Below are positions 45,223 through 54,215 of a stretch of 64,000 nucleotides of DNA, in pieces. Numbering within the stretch: position 1 is the first letter of the stretch; the number at the start of each line of letters is the position of its first letter. The stretch comes from CAKMZU01 sp965248335 (GTDB taxonomy: Bacteria > Pseudomonadota > Gammaproteobacteria > Pseudomonadales > DT-91). Under the pieces are notes generated by a model. That model was not told where the DNA came from, did no database searches, and saw only the letters and a program-made list of their open reading frames with translations. Location of the stretch: positions 1,302,001 through 1,366,000 of the forward strand of contig CBDFIY010000003.1 of the NCBI GenBank assembly GCA_965248335.1, written 5' to 3'. A program made the translations under genes and the position numbers.

Positions 45223-47814
45223 ATGTCTGTTGGTCGTGTTACTTATTCAAAAGATTACCAAGCCCCGTTCTATGTTATTGACAAAACGAATCTCGTTTTT
45301 GAGTTGCAAGATGAAACGACACGCGTGACCAGTACGCTGCACATCCGAAAGGCGGTAGCGACCGAGGCACAGTTAAAGCTTGATGGGCAATCGCTAACAC
45401 TGATAAGTGTTAAGTTGAATGGGCGTTTAATCGAGCGAGATGAATTTGAGCTAGATGAAGATTCGTTGACGCTGCATGCGCTACCTGATACCCCTTTTGT
45501 CTTAGAGTGTGTGACTGACATACATCCAGAAAAAAACCTTGCTCTTGAAGGGCTTTACCGTTCGCGTGGTATGTATTGCACGCAATGTGAGGCAGAGGGT
45601 TTTCGGCGGATTACCTATTATCTTGATCGCCCTGATGTGCTAAGTGAATACGAGACGACAATTATTGCACCGGAGGGTAAATTCCCTGTCATGCTATCTA
45701 ATGGCAATTGTGTTGCAGATTCTGTTGATCAAGGAATGCGTACGGTTACTTGGCATGACCCATTTAAAAAACCGTGTTATTTGTTTGCGTTAGTCGCAGG
45801 CGATTTGGCCGTTGTTGAGGATACCTATACAACTTGTACGAATCGTATCATCACGCTTCAGATTTTCGTCGAAGAAAAGGATTTAGATAAGTGTGATCAT
45901 GCAATGCAGTCATTAAAAGCAGCAATGACATGGGATGAAGAGGTTTATGGCCGAGAGTATGACCTAGATATCTTTATGATTGTCGCCGTGGATGATTTTA
46001 ATATGGGGGCGATGGAAAATAAGGGCCTTAATATCTTTAATACCTCTTGTGTCTTGGCAAATCCAAAAACGACGACGGATGCAGGCTTTCAACGTGTTGA
46101 AGCTGTTGTTGCACATGAGTATTTCCATAATTGGTCGGGTAATCGTGTGACTTGTCGAGACTGGTTTCAGCTCAGTTTGAAAGAGGGATTTACGGTTTAT
46201 CGTGATTCAGAATTTTCAGCAGATATGAATAGCCGAGCCGTTAAGCGTATCGAAGATGCAACGCTTATGCGAACGCATCAATTTGTGGAAGATAGTGGGC
46301 CAATGTCTCATGCCGTACGCCCAGACGCCTTCATGGAGATTTCAAACTTTTATACCCTGACCGTTTATGAGAAGGGTGCTGAAGTTGTTCGTATGATGGC
46401 GAATTTATTGGGTAAAGAAAAATTCCGACAGGCAACGGATTTGTATTTTGATCGCTTTGATGGCATGGCAGTTACCTGTGAAGATTTTGTTGTTTGCATG
46501 GAAGAAGTGTCCGGGTTAGATTTAAGCCAGTTTCGCTTATGGTATTCGCAAGCAGGTACGCCAGAGTTACGTGTATCCGAAGCTTATGATCAAGAAAAAC
46601 AGCAGTATCGGTTAGATATTGAGCAGTCTACGCCAGATACGGCAAATCAAACGAATAAACAGCCCATGCACATACCCTTTGACATAGCTTTATTGAGCGG
46701 TGAAGAGGCATTGTTGTTAGATAATGGAAAGCGAGAAAAGAACTTACAGTTAAAAGAAGCGAAATCCTCGTTTGTCTTTGAGAATGTGGCTGACAAGCCG
46801 ACACCTGTTTTGCTGAGGTATTTCTCGGCACCGGTGAAAGTATTTTTTGATTATTCCGATAAGCAACTTGCACAAATTGTTGCGGTTGAGAGCGACGGTT
46901 TTAGTCAATTTAGCGCTATTCAGCAACTCTATACAAACCAAATTCAGAAAATAATGGTAGGCGAACATATTGATGAAAGTAGCCTGTATGGCTGCTTAAA
47001 TGCACTGTTATCTAATACAAAATTAGACCCCGCTGTTATTGCTAAGTTACTTGTATTGCCTGCTGAAAGTTATTTAATTGAGCTTCAGGAGAAAGCCAAT
47101 CCTTTGGCAGTGTATGAAGCGAGGAATCAACTACAAAAGCATATTGCTGAAACACTGTTTGATCGCTTTCAAAGAGTTTATGACAATATGCATCAGCAAG
47201 CCCAAGATGTTTCAGGTAAGGCCATGGCTGCGCGTAGCCTTAAGAACGGTGCCTTAAGTTATTTAATGAGGCTGGGGTGCGAAGATGTACAGGCGCAGGC
47301 TTTTATGCAATTTAACAAAGCGCAGAATATGACTGATGAGTCGTCGGCATTGCGTGCAATTGTACACTACAGTCAAGATACCGCGCAGGTTGAACAAGTG
47401 ACAGATGCTTTCTATGAGACGTGGCAGCATGAGGCATTAGTGGTGAATATGTGGTTACAAATTCAGGCGCAAGCCCCACGAACTGATGCCTTGGCGCGTG
47501 TGAAAATGCTCATGGGGCACCCGAGTTATCAGGCTAAAAACCCAAATAAGATTCGAGCGCTTGTTGGTGGGTTTTGTATGGGGAATACCTCTGGTTTTCA
47601 TGATGTGAGCGGCGAAGGTTATGCGTTTTTAGCGAATCAAGTATTATCCATTGATGCGACCAACCCACAAATAGCGTCGCGGTTAGTGACTCCTCTCACG
47701 GGCTATAAGAAGTATAGCGATGCCCACGCCGAAAAAATGAAAGCAGAACTTTTAAAGATGCGTGAAGCGAAATTATCAAATGACCTGTATGAAGTAATTC
47801 ATAAAAGCCTTTGA
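45223..47814 (+). CDS. pepN: Aminopeptidase N (M1 family)
   Basis: An 863-residue zinc aminopeptidase, the main broad-specificity peptidase of the cytosol. N-terminal beta domain to about 180; the substrate-binding GAMEN motif begins at residue 262 (MGAMENKGLNIFN); the zinc site HEYFHNW begins at His298, with the distal Glu ligand in LSLKEGFTVYRD. The DUF3458-type Ig-like domain and the C-terminal helical domain complete the protein. Length matches E. coli PepN (870). Last gene of the nadK run. Confidence 0.96.
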   Translation: MSVGRVTYSKDYQAPFYVIDKTNLVFELQDETTRVTSTLHIRKAVATEAQLKLDGQSLTLISVKLNGRLIERDEFELDEDSLTLHALPDTPFVLECVTDIHPEKNLALEGLYRSRGMYCTQCEAEGFRRITYYLDRPDVLSEYETTIIAPEGKFPVMLSNGNCVADSVDQGMRTVTWHDPFKKPCYLFALVAGDLAVVEDTYTTCTNRIITLQIFVEEKDLDKCDHAMQSLKAAMTWDEEVYGREYDLDIFMIVAVDDFNMGAMENKGLNIFNTSCVLANPKTTTDAGFQRVEAVVAHEYFHNWSGNRVTCRDWFQLSLKEGFTVYRDSEFSADMNSRAVKRIEDATLMRTHQFVEDSGPMSHAVRPDAFMEISNFYTLTVYEKGAEVVRMMANLLGKEKFRQATDLYFDRFDGMAVTCEDFVVCMEEVSGLDLSQFRLWYSQAGTPELRVSEAYDQEKQQYRLDIEQSTPDTANQTNKQPMHIPFDIALLSGEEALLLDNGKREKNLQLKEAKSSFVFENVADKPTPVLLRYFSAPVKVFFDYSDKQLAQIVAVESDGFSQFSAIQQLYTNQIQKIMVGEHIDESSLYGCLNALLSNTKLDPAVIAKLLVLPAESYLIELQEKANPLAVYEARNQLQKHIAETLFDRFQRVYDNMHQQAQDVSGKAMAARSLKNGALSYLMRLGCEDVQAQAFMQFNKAQNMTDESSALRAIVHYSQDTAQVEQVTDAFYETWQHEALVVNMWLQIQAQAPRTDALARVKMLMGHPSYQAKNPNKIRALVGGFCMGNTSGFHDVSGEGYAFLANQVLSIDATNPQIASRLVTPLTGYKKYSDAHAEKMKAELLKMREAKLSNDLYEVIHKSL

Positions 47815-47923
47815 GTTCTTTTAGGTATCAATAAAAACTTACTCTTTGGCTTTGGCTGAGTTTGTTAAGGTTTGTTTTCAGCTAATTTGGCGTTATTCGC
47901 TTTGTTTAACGCCAGATTTCCAC

Positions 47924-47986
47924 TTGTAAGCTCATAGGGGTTCGCTCGCGTGCCGCTTTCTTGCACCTCCAATTCCGATAGGTATA
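47924..47986 (-). repeat. TA-flanked inverted-repeat element, copy D, half copy
   Basis: Only one half of the dispersed repeat remains: from GTAAGCTCATAGGGG through CGCTCGCGTGCCGC to the terminus AATTCCGATAGGTATA. The other inverted end is missing, so it is a truncated relic. It lies in the 339-bp gap between pepN and rubredoxin, which otherwise shows only the rubredoxin promoter and leader region. Confidence 0.85.
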
Positions 47987-48153
47987 TTACCTTGTTTGGT
48001 ACGCGTTTTATGGATGAATGTGACGCGTGTTTCTGCTCATAAATTTTTGGCAGGCAAGTTCATTTTTTCGAAGCGGTTACTCAGCTTAACTTGAATTTTG
48101 ATTTAGTATATACTCCGCAAAAATGATAAGAATAGCGCAAAAGGAGAATACCT

Positions 48154-48327
48154 ATGAGCGACTTTAAAAAGTACGAATGTGTGATTTGTGGTTTCGTCTA
48201 TGATGAGGCAGAAGGCTGGCCTGATGATGGCATCGCACCAGGCACCAAGTGGGAAGATGTACCTGAAGATTGGGAATGCCCAGATTGCAGTATCAGCAAA
48301 TACGATTTCGAGATGGTTGAAGTATAA
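48154..48327 (+). CDS. rubA: Rubredoxin
   Basis: A 57-residue one-iron electron carrier. Two Cys-x2-Cys knuckles hold the Fe: YECVICGFVYD (Cys9, Cys12) and WECPDCSISK (Cys42, Cys45), with the typical GIAPGTKWEDVPEDW between them. AAGGAG sits 8 bases before the ATG. Such rubredoxins feed electrons from a NADH reductase to alkane hydroxylases or oxygen reductases, but no partner genes are nearby. A terminator follows directly. Confidence 0.95.
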   Translation: MSDFKKYECVICGFVYDEAEGWPDDGIAPGTKWEDVPEDWECPDCSISKYDFEMVEV

Positions 48328-48342
48328 ATTCATCCGTCAAAC

Positions 48343-48374
48343 AAAAAAAACCGCCATTAATGGCGGTTTTTTTG
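48343..48374 (+). terminator. Terminator of the rubredoxin gene
   Basis: A hairpin AAACCGCCATTAATGGCGGTTTTTTT with an 8-bp-plus stem and T-run, 16 bp past the rubredoxin stop. The A-run on the other side means it could also work in reverse. Confidence 0.88.
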
Positions 48375-48386
48375 TTTTTATCTTGT

Positions 48387-48407
48387 AAAAAAAGCGGTTT
48401 ACACCGC
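48387..48407 (-). terminator. Terminator of gltA
   Basis: Read on the minus strand, GCGGTGTAAACCGC forms a 5-bp stem followed by a run of seven T. It lies 27 bp beyond the gltA stop, back to back with the rubredoxin terminator. Confidence 0.75.
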
Positions 48408-48433
48408 CTTAATATTGAGTGTTTTGATCGTAT

Positions 48434-49720
48434 TTAGCGTTTCGAGAGCTCAACAAAATCACGTTTATCATGGCCGGTATAGAGTTGTCTTGGGCGACCA
48501 ATGCGGTAATCGCCACTGATCATTTCATCCCAGTGAGAAATCCATCCAATGGTTCTCCCTACAGCAAAAATAACTGTAAACATGGAGGTAGGAATGCCGA
48601 TTGCTTTTAAGATAATGCCAGAATAGAAGTCAACGTTAGGGTAAAGTTTCTTCTCAACAAAGTAAGGGTCTTCAAGCGCGATTTGTTCAAGACGTTTGGC
48701 GATTTTAAGCAATGGATCATCTTCAAGGCCAAGTTCTTTAAGTACATCGTCTGCAGCTTCCTTCATAACCTTGGCACGTGGATCGAAGTTTTTGTAAACG
48801 CGATGACCAAAGCCCATTAAGCGAAAAGGGTCTTCTTTATCTTTTGCACGTGCAACAAATTCATCAATGCGTGATTCGTCGCCGATTTCCTCAAGCATTT
48901 CGAGTACGGCTTCGTTAGCGCCACCATGAGAGGGGCCCCATAAAGCAGCAATACCTGCAGCGATACAGGCATAAGGGTTAGCGCCAGTAGAGCCAGTAAG
49001 GCGAACAGTTGATGTTGAGGCATTTTGCTCGTGATCAGCATGCAGTAAGAAAATACGGTCCATCGCTTTCGCAAGAACGGGGTTTACGTTTGTTTTCTCG
49101 CAAGGGTTACCGAACATCATGTGTAAGAAGTTTTCGGCGTAATCCAGTTCGTTGTCGGGGTACATGAAGGGCTGCCCGATTGAGTACTTGTAACTCATAG
49201 CGGCAAGTGTTGGAATTTTTGCAACTAAGCGCATAGCCGCAATATCACGATGGCGCTCGTTGGAGATATCCAGTGTGTCGTGATAGAAAGCAGAAAGCGC
49301 GCCTACAACGCCACACATAATCGCCATAGGGTGAGCATCGCGGCGAAAACCTTTAAAGAGATTGTTGATTTGATCATGAACCATCGTATGGTGGCGGATG
49401 GTTTCAACAAACTCTTCTTTTTGTTCTTTAGTCGGTAGCTCGCCTTTTAGTAGAAGGTAGCAGGTTTCAAGGTAGTCAGATTCTGCGGCAAGCTGCTCAA
49501 TGGGGTAGCCTCTGTGGAGTAGAATGCCTTGATTGCCATCGATGTAAGTGATTTTTGATTCGCATGCTGCTGTGGAAACAAAGCCTGGATCGTAGGTGAA
49601 TAACCCCTTGCTTGTGAGACTTCTAACATCGATAACGTCAGGCCCGAGAGTACCTTCATAAATGGGAAATTCGACGCTTTCGTGCCCCGGAATATTAAGC
49701 GAGGCTTTCTTATCTGTCAT
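48434..49720 (-). CDS. gltA: Citrate synthase (type II)
   Basis: A 428-residue enzyme condensing acetyl-CoA and oxaloacetate, first step of the TCA cycle. It has the N-terminal beta-sheet region of the hexameric, NADH-sensitive Gram-negative type, and the catalytic residues His (ALWGPSHGGANE), His (MGFGHRVYKNFDPRA) and Asp (YPNVDFYSG). The signature GFGHRVYKNFDPRA is complete. AGGAGC precedes the ATG. It is divergent from sdhCDAB across a 427-bp region, the common gammaproteobacterial arrangement. Confidence 0.96.
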   Translation of the reverse strand: MTDKKASLNIPGHESVEFPIYEGTLGPDVIDVRSLTSKGLFTYDPGFVSTAACESKITYIDGNQGILLHRGYPIEQLAAESDYLETCYLLLKGELPTKEQKEEFVETIRHHTMVHDQINNLFKGFRRDAHPMAIMCGVVGALSAFYHDTLDISNERHRDIAAMRLVAKIPTLAAMSYKYSIGQPFMYPDNELDYAENFLHMMFGNPCEKTNVNPVLAKAMDRIFLLHADHEQNASTSTVRLTGSTGANPYACIAAGIAALWGPSHGGANEAVLEMLEEIGDESRIDEFVARAKDKEDPFRLMGFGHRVYKNFDPRAKVMKEAADDVLKELGLEDDPLLKIAKRLEQIALEDPYFVEKKLYPNVDFYSGIILKAIGIPTSMFTVIFAVGRTIGWISHWDEMISGDYRIGRPRQLYTGHDKRDFVELSKR

Positions 49721-50147
49721 TACAAGCTCCTAGAATTGGCTCTGCTATCTCAAACGCTGGCGTTGTACGCCTTTTCTGTAGTTTATACGTATTATTTTGT
49801 AATCTACGGCGCTTGATAGCTGGAAAAAATACAGTGACCTTTAAAGGTCGACTTATCATAGTGGCAAAAAGATTATTGTCAAATAAAGTGCTGGAAAACT
49901 GCCGTAACAACGCCAATAAAAGCGTTTTTTGTTGCTTTTCTGTTTATGGCGAAAATCCCATTTTGACCCTTATAAGTGTATAGGTGATTGTATTTAGGCC
50001 GTTGAATCATTATAATTTGCGCGGAATTTGGCCTTGGTGTATTGAAGCCATACTTAGCCATTATAGAAATAACGCTTATAGCAACACACGCCATCAAAGC
50101 ATACTCCCCGTCTGGTTTGATTGAGCTAAATCAAAAAGAGCAAAATC
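49721..50147. promoter_or_regulatory. gltA-sdhC divergent regulatory region
   Basis: This 427-bp region contains no credible gene and must carry both divergent promoters. A perfect inverted repeat TTTGATT-(6 bp)-AATCAAA at 50116-50135 ends 12 bp before the sdhC start and could be an operator or leader hairpin. Its spacing (longer than the TTGAT-N4-ATCAA of FNR/Anr) argues against a canonical FNR box. No -10/-35 pair was assigned. Confidence 0.5.
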
Positions 50148-50525
50148 GTGAAAGAAAATAGACCCGTTAACCTCGATTTAGCAACCATAAGGTTGCCGAT
50201 AAATGCCATTACGTCCATCACTCACCGCATATCAGGAATTGCCATCTTTTTTGGCCTAGCCATATTCTTGTATATGTTTGACAAGAGCGTAACTTCTGAA
50301 GCCGGTTTTCTTGCAGTCAAAGAATGCCTAGAAAATAGCTTCCTAACACGTGCTGTTGTTTGGCTTGTATTAAGTGGTTTTATTTATCATATCGTGATGG
50401 GCGTTAAGCATTTAATTATGGATCTAGGGTTTGGTGAAACCCTAGAAAGTGGACCAAAGGCTGCTAAGGCTGCTTTAGTTGTCGCTTTCGTGTTGATTCT
50501 CGTAGCAGGAGTGTGGTTGTGGTAA
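50148..50525 (+). CDS. sdhC: Succinate dehydrogenase cytochrome b556 subunit
   Basis: A 125-residue membrane anchor with three transmembrane helices that, with SdhD, binds haem b and ubiquinone. It begins at a GTG (50148): MKENRPVNLDLATIRLPINA, then the family marker SITHRISGIAIFFGL. The haem-ligand His region is HIVMGVKHLIMDLG. The stop overlaps the start of sdhD by 7 bp. Confidence 0.92.
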   Translation: MKENRPVNLDLATIRLPINAITSITHRISGIAIFFGLAIFLYMFDKSVTSEAGFLAVKECLENSFLTRAVVWLVLSGFIYHIVMGVKHLIMDLGFGETLESGPKAAKAALVVAFVLILVAGVWLW

Positions 50526-50884
50526 ATCAAGTAACTAATTTTGGCCGGAATGGTGTTTCAGACTGGATCGTACAGCGCTTTACATCCATTGTTATGCTGG
50601 CGTACTTCTTATCAGCTCTGAGCTTCTTCCTTTGCAGTGATGCAGTAACGTACACAAGCTTTAAAGCCTATTTTTTATCTACACCAATGATAATCTTTGG
50701 TACAGCAACGTTGCTGGCAATTATCGCACACGCTTGGATAGGTTTGTGGGCTGTGTCGTCTGATTATCTAACAACAAGAATGATGGGCGGCAAGGGCACT
50801 GTTTTGCGCATAGTGTTTCAAGCAACGTATTCCATTATTTTGTTTACCTACCTCGTTTGGGGTCTTAAGATTTTGTGGGGTTAA
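50519..50884 (+). CDS. sdhD: Succinate dehydrogenase hydrophobic membrane anchor subunit
   Basis: A 121-residue three-helix membrane anchor. I place the start at the GTG at 50519 because AGGAG at 50506-50510 has correct spacing to it; the GTG at 50513 is too close. Markers: GVSDWIVQRFTSIVML, and the haem-ligand His in AIIAHAWIGLWAVSSDYL with the quinone-site Asp and Tyr. sdhA follows after 3 bp. Confidence 0.9.
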   Translation: MVNQVTNFGRNGVSDWIVQRFTSIVMLAYFLSALSFFLCSDAVTYTSFKAYFLSTPMIIFGTATLLAIIAHAWIGLWAVSSDYLTTRMMGGKGTVLRIVFQATYSIILFTYLVWGLKILWG

Positions 50885-50887
50885 GTC

Positions 50888-52657
50888 ATGACAATAAAAA
50901 CGATTTCATTTGATGCGGTCATCGTCGGTGGTGGCGGTGCGGGTATGCGTGCAGCCCTACAATTAGCTAAGTCAGGTTATAAAACAGCCGTTATTTCAAA
51001 AGTATTTCCGACGCGCTCTCATACGGTCTCGGCACAAGGCGGCATTACCTGTGCAATTGCCTCGGATGACCCGAATGATGATTGGCGCTGGCATATGTAC
51101 GATACCGTTAAAGGGTCGGATTATATTGGCGATCAAGACGCGATTGAATATATGTGCCGGGTAGGCCCTGAAGCCGTTTATGAGTTAGATCATATGGGAA
51201 TGCCTTTTTCGCGTACAGAAGAAGGCCGTATTTATCAGCGTCCTTTTGGCGGTCAATCTAAGAACTATGGTGAAGGCGGTCAAGCGGCAAGAACTTGCGC
51301 AGCGGCTGATAGAACCGGCCATGCGTTATTGCATACGCTTTATCAGGGCAACTTAAAAAATGACACTGTCTTCATGAACGAATGGTATGCCGTTGATATC
51401 GTTAAAAATGCAGATGATGTGGTTGTCGGTGTTGTTGCTATTTGCATGGAAACAGGCGAAACAGTTTTTGTTAAATCGAAAGCGACTGTTTTTGCAACAG
51501 GCGGCGCAGGTCGTATCTTTGCATCGACCACTAACGCACACATTAATACAGGCGACGGGATTGGTATGGCGCTGCGTGCTGGCTTCCCTGTGCAGGATAT
51601 CGAAATGTGGCAATTCCATCCTACGGGCATCTATGGAGCCGGTACGTTAGTTACCGAAGGTTGCCGTGGTGAAGGTGGGTATTTGATCAATAAAGATGGC
51701 GAGCGTTTTATGGAGCGTTATGCGCCGAACGCGAAAGATTTGGCGGGTCGTGATGTCGTTGCACGCTCCATGGTTATGGAAATTCTTGAAGGGCGTGGTT
51801 GTGGTCCTGAAGGTGATCATGTTTACCTTAAGCTCGATCACCTTGGTGAGGCAACATTGATGGAGCGCTTGCCGGGGGTTTGTGAATTATCAGAAACCTT
51901 CGCCCATGTTCATCCAAAAGATGCGCCGATTCCGGTTGTGCCGACTTGCCATTACATGATGGGCGGTATCCCGACCAACGTTGATGGCCAAGCGTTAATG
52001 CAAGACGAAGACGGCAATGACAAAGTTATCGACGGTTTATTTGCCTGTGGTGAAGTGGCTTGTGTGTCCGTTCATGGTGCTAACCGATTAGGTGGAAATT
52101 CCTTGCTTGATTTGGTCGTATTTGGTCGCTCGGCGGGTTTATTCATTGAGAAAACACTCCGTGAAGGCATTCATCATAAAGAAGCAACAGATGAAGAGAT
52201 CAATCAAGCTATGGTGCGTTTGAACCGTTTGAATGGCACCAAAGATGGCGAAACGACCAGTGAATTGCGTAAAGAGCTACAAACGATTATGCAAAATCAC
52301 TTTGGTGTGTTCCGTCGTGGCGATTTTATGCAAGAGGGTATCAATAAGCTTGCGGCATTAAGGCCTCGTATCGAAAATGTTTACCTTGATGACAAGAGTG
52401 ATGTATTTAATACCGCCAGAATCGAAGCACTAGAGCTACAAAACTTGTTTGAAGTTGCAGAGGCAACAGCGATTGCGGCTGAAGAGCGTAAAGAAAGTCG
52501 TGGTGCGCATGCGCGTGATGATTTTCAAGATCGTGATGATGAAAATTGGTTATGCCATTCAGTTTATCATCCAACGGACAAATCAGTCACTAAGCGAGCG
52601 GTAAATTTCGAGCCTGAAACGGTCGATACTTTCCAGCCTAAAGCGCGTGTATACTAA
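50888..52657 (+). CDS. sdhA: Succinate dehydrogenase flavoprotein subunit
   Basis: A 589-residue FAD-bearing catalytic subunit oxidising succinate to fumarate. The dinucleotide fold VGGGGAGMRAALQLAKSG starts near residue 13, and the FAD-linked His is in RSHTVSAQGG. Catalytic blocks: QFHPTGIYGAGTLVTEG, TCHYMMGGIPTN and HGANRLGGNSLLDLVVFGR. Length matches E. coli SdhA (588). The sdhB start is 19 bp downstream. Confidence 0.97.
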   Translation: MTIKTISFDAVIVGGGGAGMRAALQLAKSGYKTAVISKVFPTRSHTVSAQGGITCAIASDDPNDDWRWHMYDTVKGSDYIGDQDAIEYMCRVGPEAVYELDHMGMPFSRTEEGRIYQRPFGGQSKNYGEGGQAARTCAAADRTGHALLHTLYQGNLKNDTVFMNEWYAVDIVKNADDVVVGVVAICMETGETVFVKSKATVFATGGAGRIFASTTNAHINTGDGIGMALRAGFPVQDIEMWQFHPTGIYGAGTLVTEGCRGEGGYLINKDGERFMERYAPNAKDLAGRDVVARSMVMEILEGRGCGPEGDHVYLKLDHLGEATLMERLPGVCELSETFAHVHPKDAPIPVVPTCHYMMGGIPTNVDGQALMQDEDGNDKVIDGLFACGEVACVSVHGANRLGGNSLLDLVVFGRSAGLFIEKTLREGIHHKEATDEEINQAMVRLNRLNGTKDGETTSELRKELQTIMQNHFGVFRRGDFMQEGINKLAALRPRIENVYLDDKSDVFNTARIEALELQNLFEVAEATAIAAEERKESRGAHARDDFQDRDDENWLCHSVYHPTDKSVTKRAVNFEPETVDTFQPKARVY

Positions 52658-52676
52658 TAAACAAGGGGATTAGACG

Positions 52677-53384
52677 ATGTTAAAAGTCAGCGTATACCGC
52701 TACAACCCGGAAACCGACAAAGAACCCTACATGAAGGATTATGAGGTTGATACCGAAGGTAAAGACCTCATGGTACTGGATGTACTGGAAATGCTCAAAG
52801 CCAGAGATTCTGGCTTGGTTTACCGTCGCTCATGCCGTGAGGGTGTTTGTGGCTCTGACGGTATGAATATCAACGGGCAAAATGGCCTTGCTTGCATTAC
52901 GCCAATATCAAAAGTTTTAGATAAATCTAAAAAATTGATCCTTCGTCCATTGCCAGGCTTGCCTGTCGTGCGGGATCTTATCATTGATATGAGTATGTTT
53001 TATAAGCAGTATGAGAAAATCAAGCCTTACTTGATTAATGATACGCCAGAGCCAGCTATTGAGCGTTTGCAGTCAATCGAAGAGCGTGCACATCTTGATG
53101 GGTTATACGAATGTATCTTATGTGCTTGCTGCTCAACAGCGTGCCCGTCATTCTGGTGGAATCCTGATCGCTTTATCGGGCCTTCTGGCTTGTTACAAGC
53201 GTACCGATTCTTGATTGATAGCCGTGATACGGCAACAGAAGAGCGTTTGGCAAATCTTTCTGACCCATTCAGTGTGTTTAGATGTCATGGTATTCAAAAC
53301 TGTGTTCAGGTTTGCCCTAAAGGCTTAAACCCGACGAAAGCCATTGGCCACATTCGTAACATGTTGATTTCTGCTTCCGTTTAG
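52677..53384 (+). CDS. sdhB: Succinate dehydrogenase iron-sulfur subunit
   Basis: A 235-residue electron-transfer subunit. Cysteine clusters are in the standard order: [2Fe-2S] in SCREGVCGSDGMNINGQNGL (about residues 55-75), then [4Fe-4S] in CILCACCSTACP, then [3Fe-4S] in CHGIQNCVQVCPKGLNP. It passes electrons from FAD to quinone via SdhCD. Last gene of sdhCDAB; no sucAB follow, unlike E. coli. Confidence 0.96.
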   Translation: MLKVSVYRYNPETDKEPYMKDYEVDTEGKDLMVLDVLEMLKARDSGLVYRRSCREGVCGSDGMNINGQNGLACITPISKVLDKSKKLILRPLPGLPVVRDLIIDMSMFYKQYEKIKPYLINDTPEPAIERLQSIEERAHLDGLYECILCACCSTACPSFWWNPDRFIGPSGLLQAYRFLIDSRDTATEERLANLSDPFSVFRCHGIQNCVQVCPKGLNPTKAIGHIRNMLISASV

Positions 53385-53391
53385 TACTTCG

Positions 53392-53425
53392 ATACCTGCC
53401 ATGAATTGGCAGGTATTCTCCCTTC
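53392..53425 (+). terminator. Terminator of sdhCDAB
   Basis: ATACCTGCC (53392-53400) pairs with GGCAGGTAT (53408-53416) around a 7-base loop, followed by TCTCCCTTCTTTTTT. It begins 8 bp after the sdhB stop. Confidence 0.8.
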
Positions 53426-53436
53426 TTTTTTCTTTC

Positions 53437-53820
53437 TTAGTCGCATTCAATTTCGCTCGGTTTGCATCCAAGCGCCCGGTCGTTATTACAGAGCTTTAAG
53501 ACTTTCCCTTTTGCATTCACCTTTGTTTTCCCCGTTGCTGTGTACGTTTTGAATGCAGTTTGTAAAAAGCATGAGAATTCAGGTAAGTCTTCGTCGTGGG
53601 TTTTAATGGTTACTTCTGTTCCGCACTGGCAGGGTTCTTGTAGCTGTAAACGGTTGAATTGGCTCTGAAGTTTTTTAGTCTTCCTCTCGAGTTTTTGTAT
53701 TCTTTTTTCAAGTCTGTCAGGGTCGTTTGCATATTGCTTGGCGCTTAAACTATACGAAAAATCAACGGCAAAAGTAGGGAGTTGGAACATGAAAAGGAAA
53801 AGTAAACAGTATATTCTCAT
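53437..53820 (-). CDS. Hypothetical periplasmic protein with short coiled coil
   Basis: A 127-residue product starting at the minus-strand ATG at 53820, chosen because it starts directly with a signal peptide (MRIYCLLFLFMFQLPTFA-VD); an ATG at 53865 would add 15 basic residues. The mature part has a charged heptad stretch (DRLEKRIQKLERKTKKLQSQ, about residues 37-56) and a C-terminal domain with six cysteines (CQCG, FSCFL, KLCNN, ALGC, IECD) likely forming disulfides. Family not recognised. Confidence 0.6.
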   Translation of the reverse strand: MRIYCLLFLFMFQLPTFAVDFSYSLSAKQYANDPDRLEKRIQKLERKTKKLQSQFNRLQLQEPCQCGTEVTIKTHDEDLPEFSCFLQTAFKTYTATGKTKVNAKGKVLKLCNNDRALGCKPSEIECD

Positions 53821-53949
53821 TGGCTTTTTGCCCCGTTTTCCTTTAACTATAGTGCCGTTAGGCATGATGAAAATTACCGTTGAGTCATGAATTTTTCTAA
53901 AGGTAGACGTCGTGGTAGACGCATTATCTTATATCAATAAAGAGGCATA

Positions 53950-54077
53950 TATACCCATCGGAATTGGAGATGCAAGAAGGCGGCAAGCGAGCGAATCCCC
54001 ATGAGCTTACAGTTCGTAAGTGATTGGGGTGAGCGAGCGCGATCAACGCCCTTGCATCTTCAAGGGTGATCGGTATA
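53950..54077 (+). repeat. TA-flanked inverted-repeat element (MITE-like), copy E, longest copy
   Basis: The longest copy, 128 bp: ends TATACCCATCGGAATTGG and, inverted, TATACCGATCACCCTTGAAG, each followed inward by AGATGCAAG. The centre carries CCCCATGAGCTTAC against GTAAGTGATTGGGG, so it folds as a long imperfect hairpin. It has no coding capacity. It lies in a 395-bp gap that otherwise holds only the terminator of the DUF1302 gene. Confidence 0.9.
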
Positions 54078-54164
54078 GAGGTTTTAAAAAGGAAATTACT
54101 GCAGGTGATGTTTTGTAGAGGCGTAAGAATGTTATTTAAAGAATGCGGGGTTATGTGAGGGCAT

Positions 54165-54193
54165 AAAAAAACCGCAGTGTCAGGCTGCGGTTT
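54165..54193 (-). terminator. Terminator of the DUF1302 gene
   Basis: On the minus strand AAACCGCAG pairs with CTGCGGTTT around a 7-base loop and runs into TTTTTTTAT. It lies 23 bp past the gene's stop codon. Confidence 0.85.
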
Positions 54194-54215
54194 ATGTGTT
54201 ATCCAGATGAATAGC

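Noticed and set aside
50116..50135. Canonical FNR/Anr box at sdhC
   Set aside because: Half-sites are correct in part, but the spacer between TTGAT and ATCAA is 8 bases where 4 is required.
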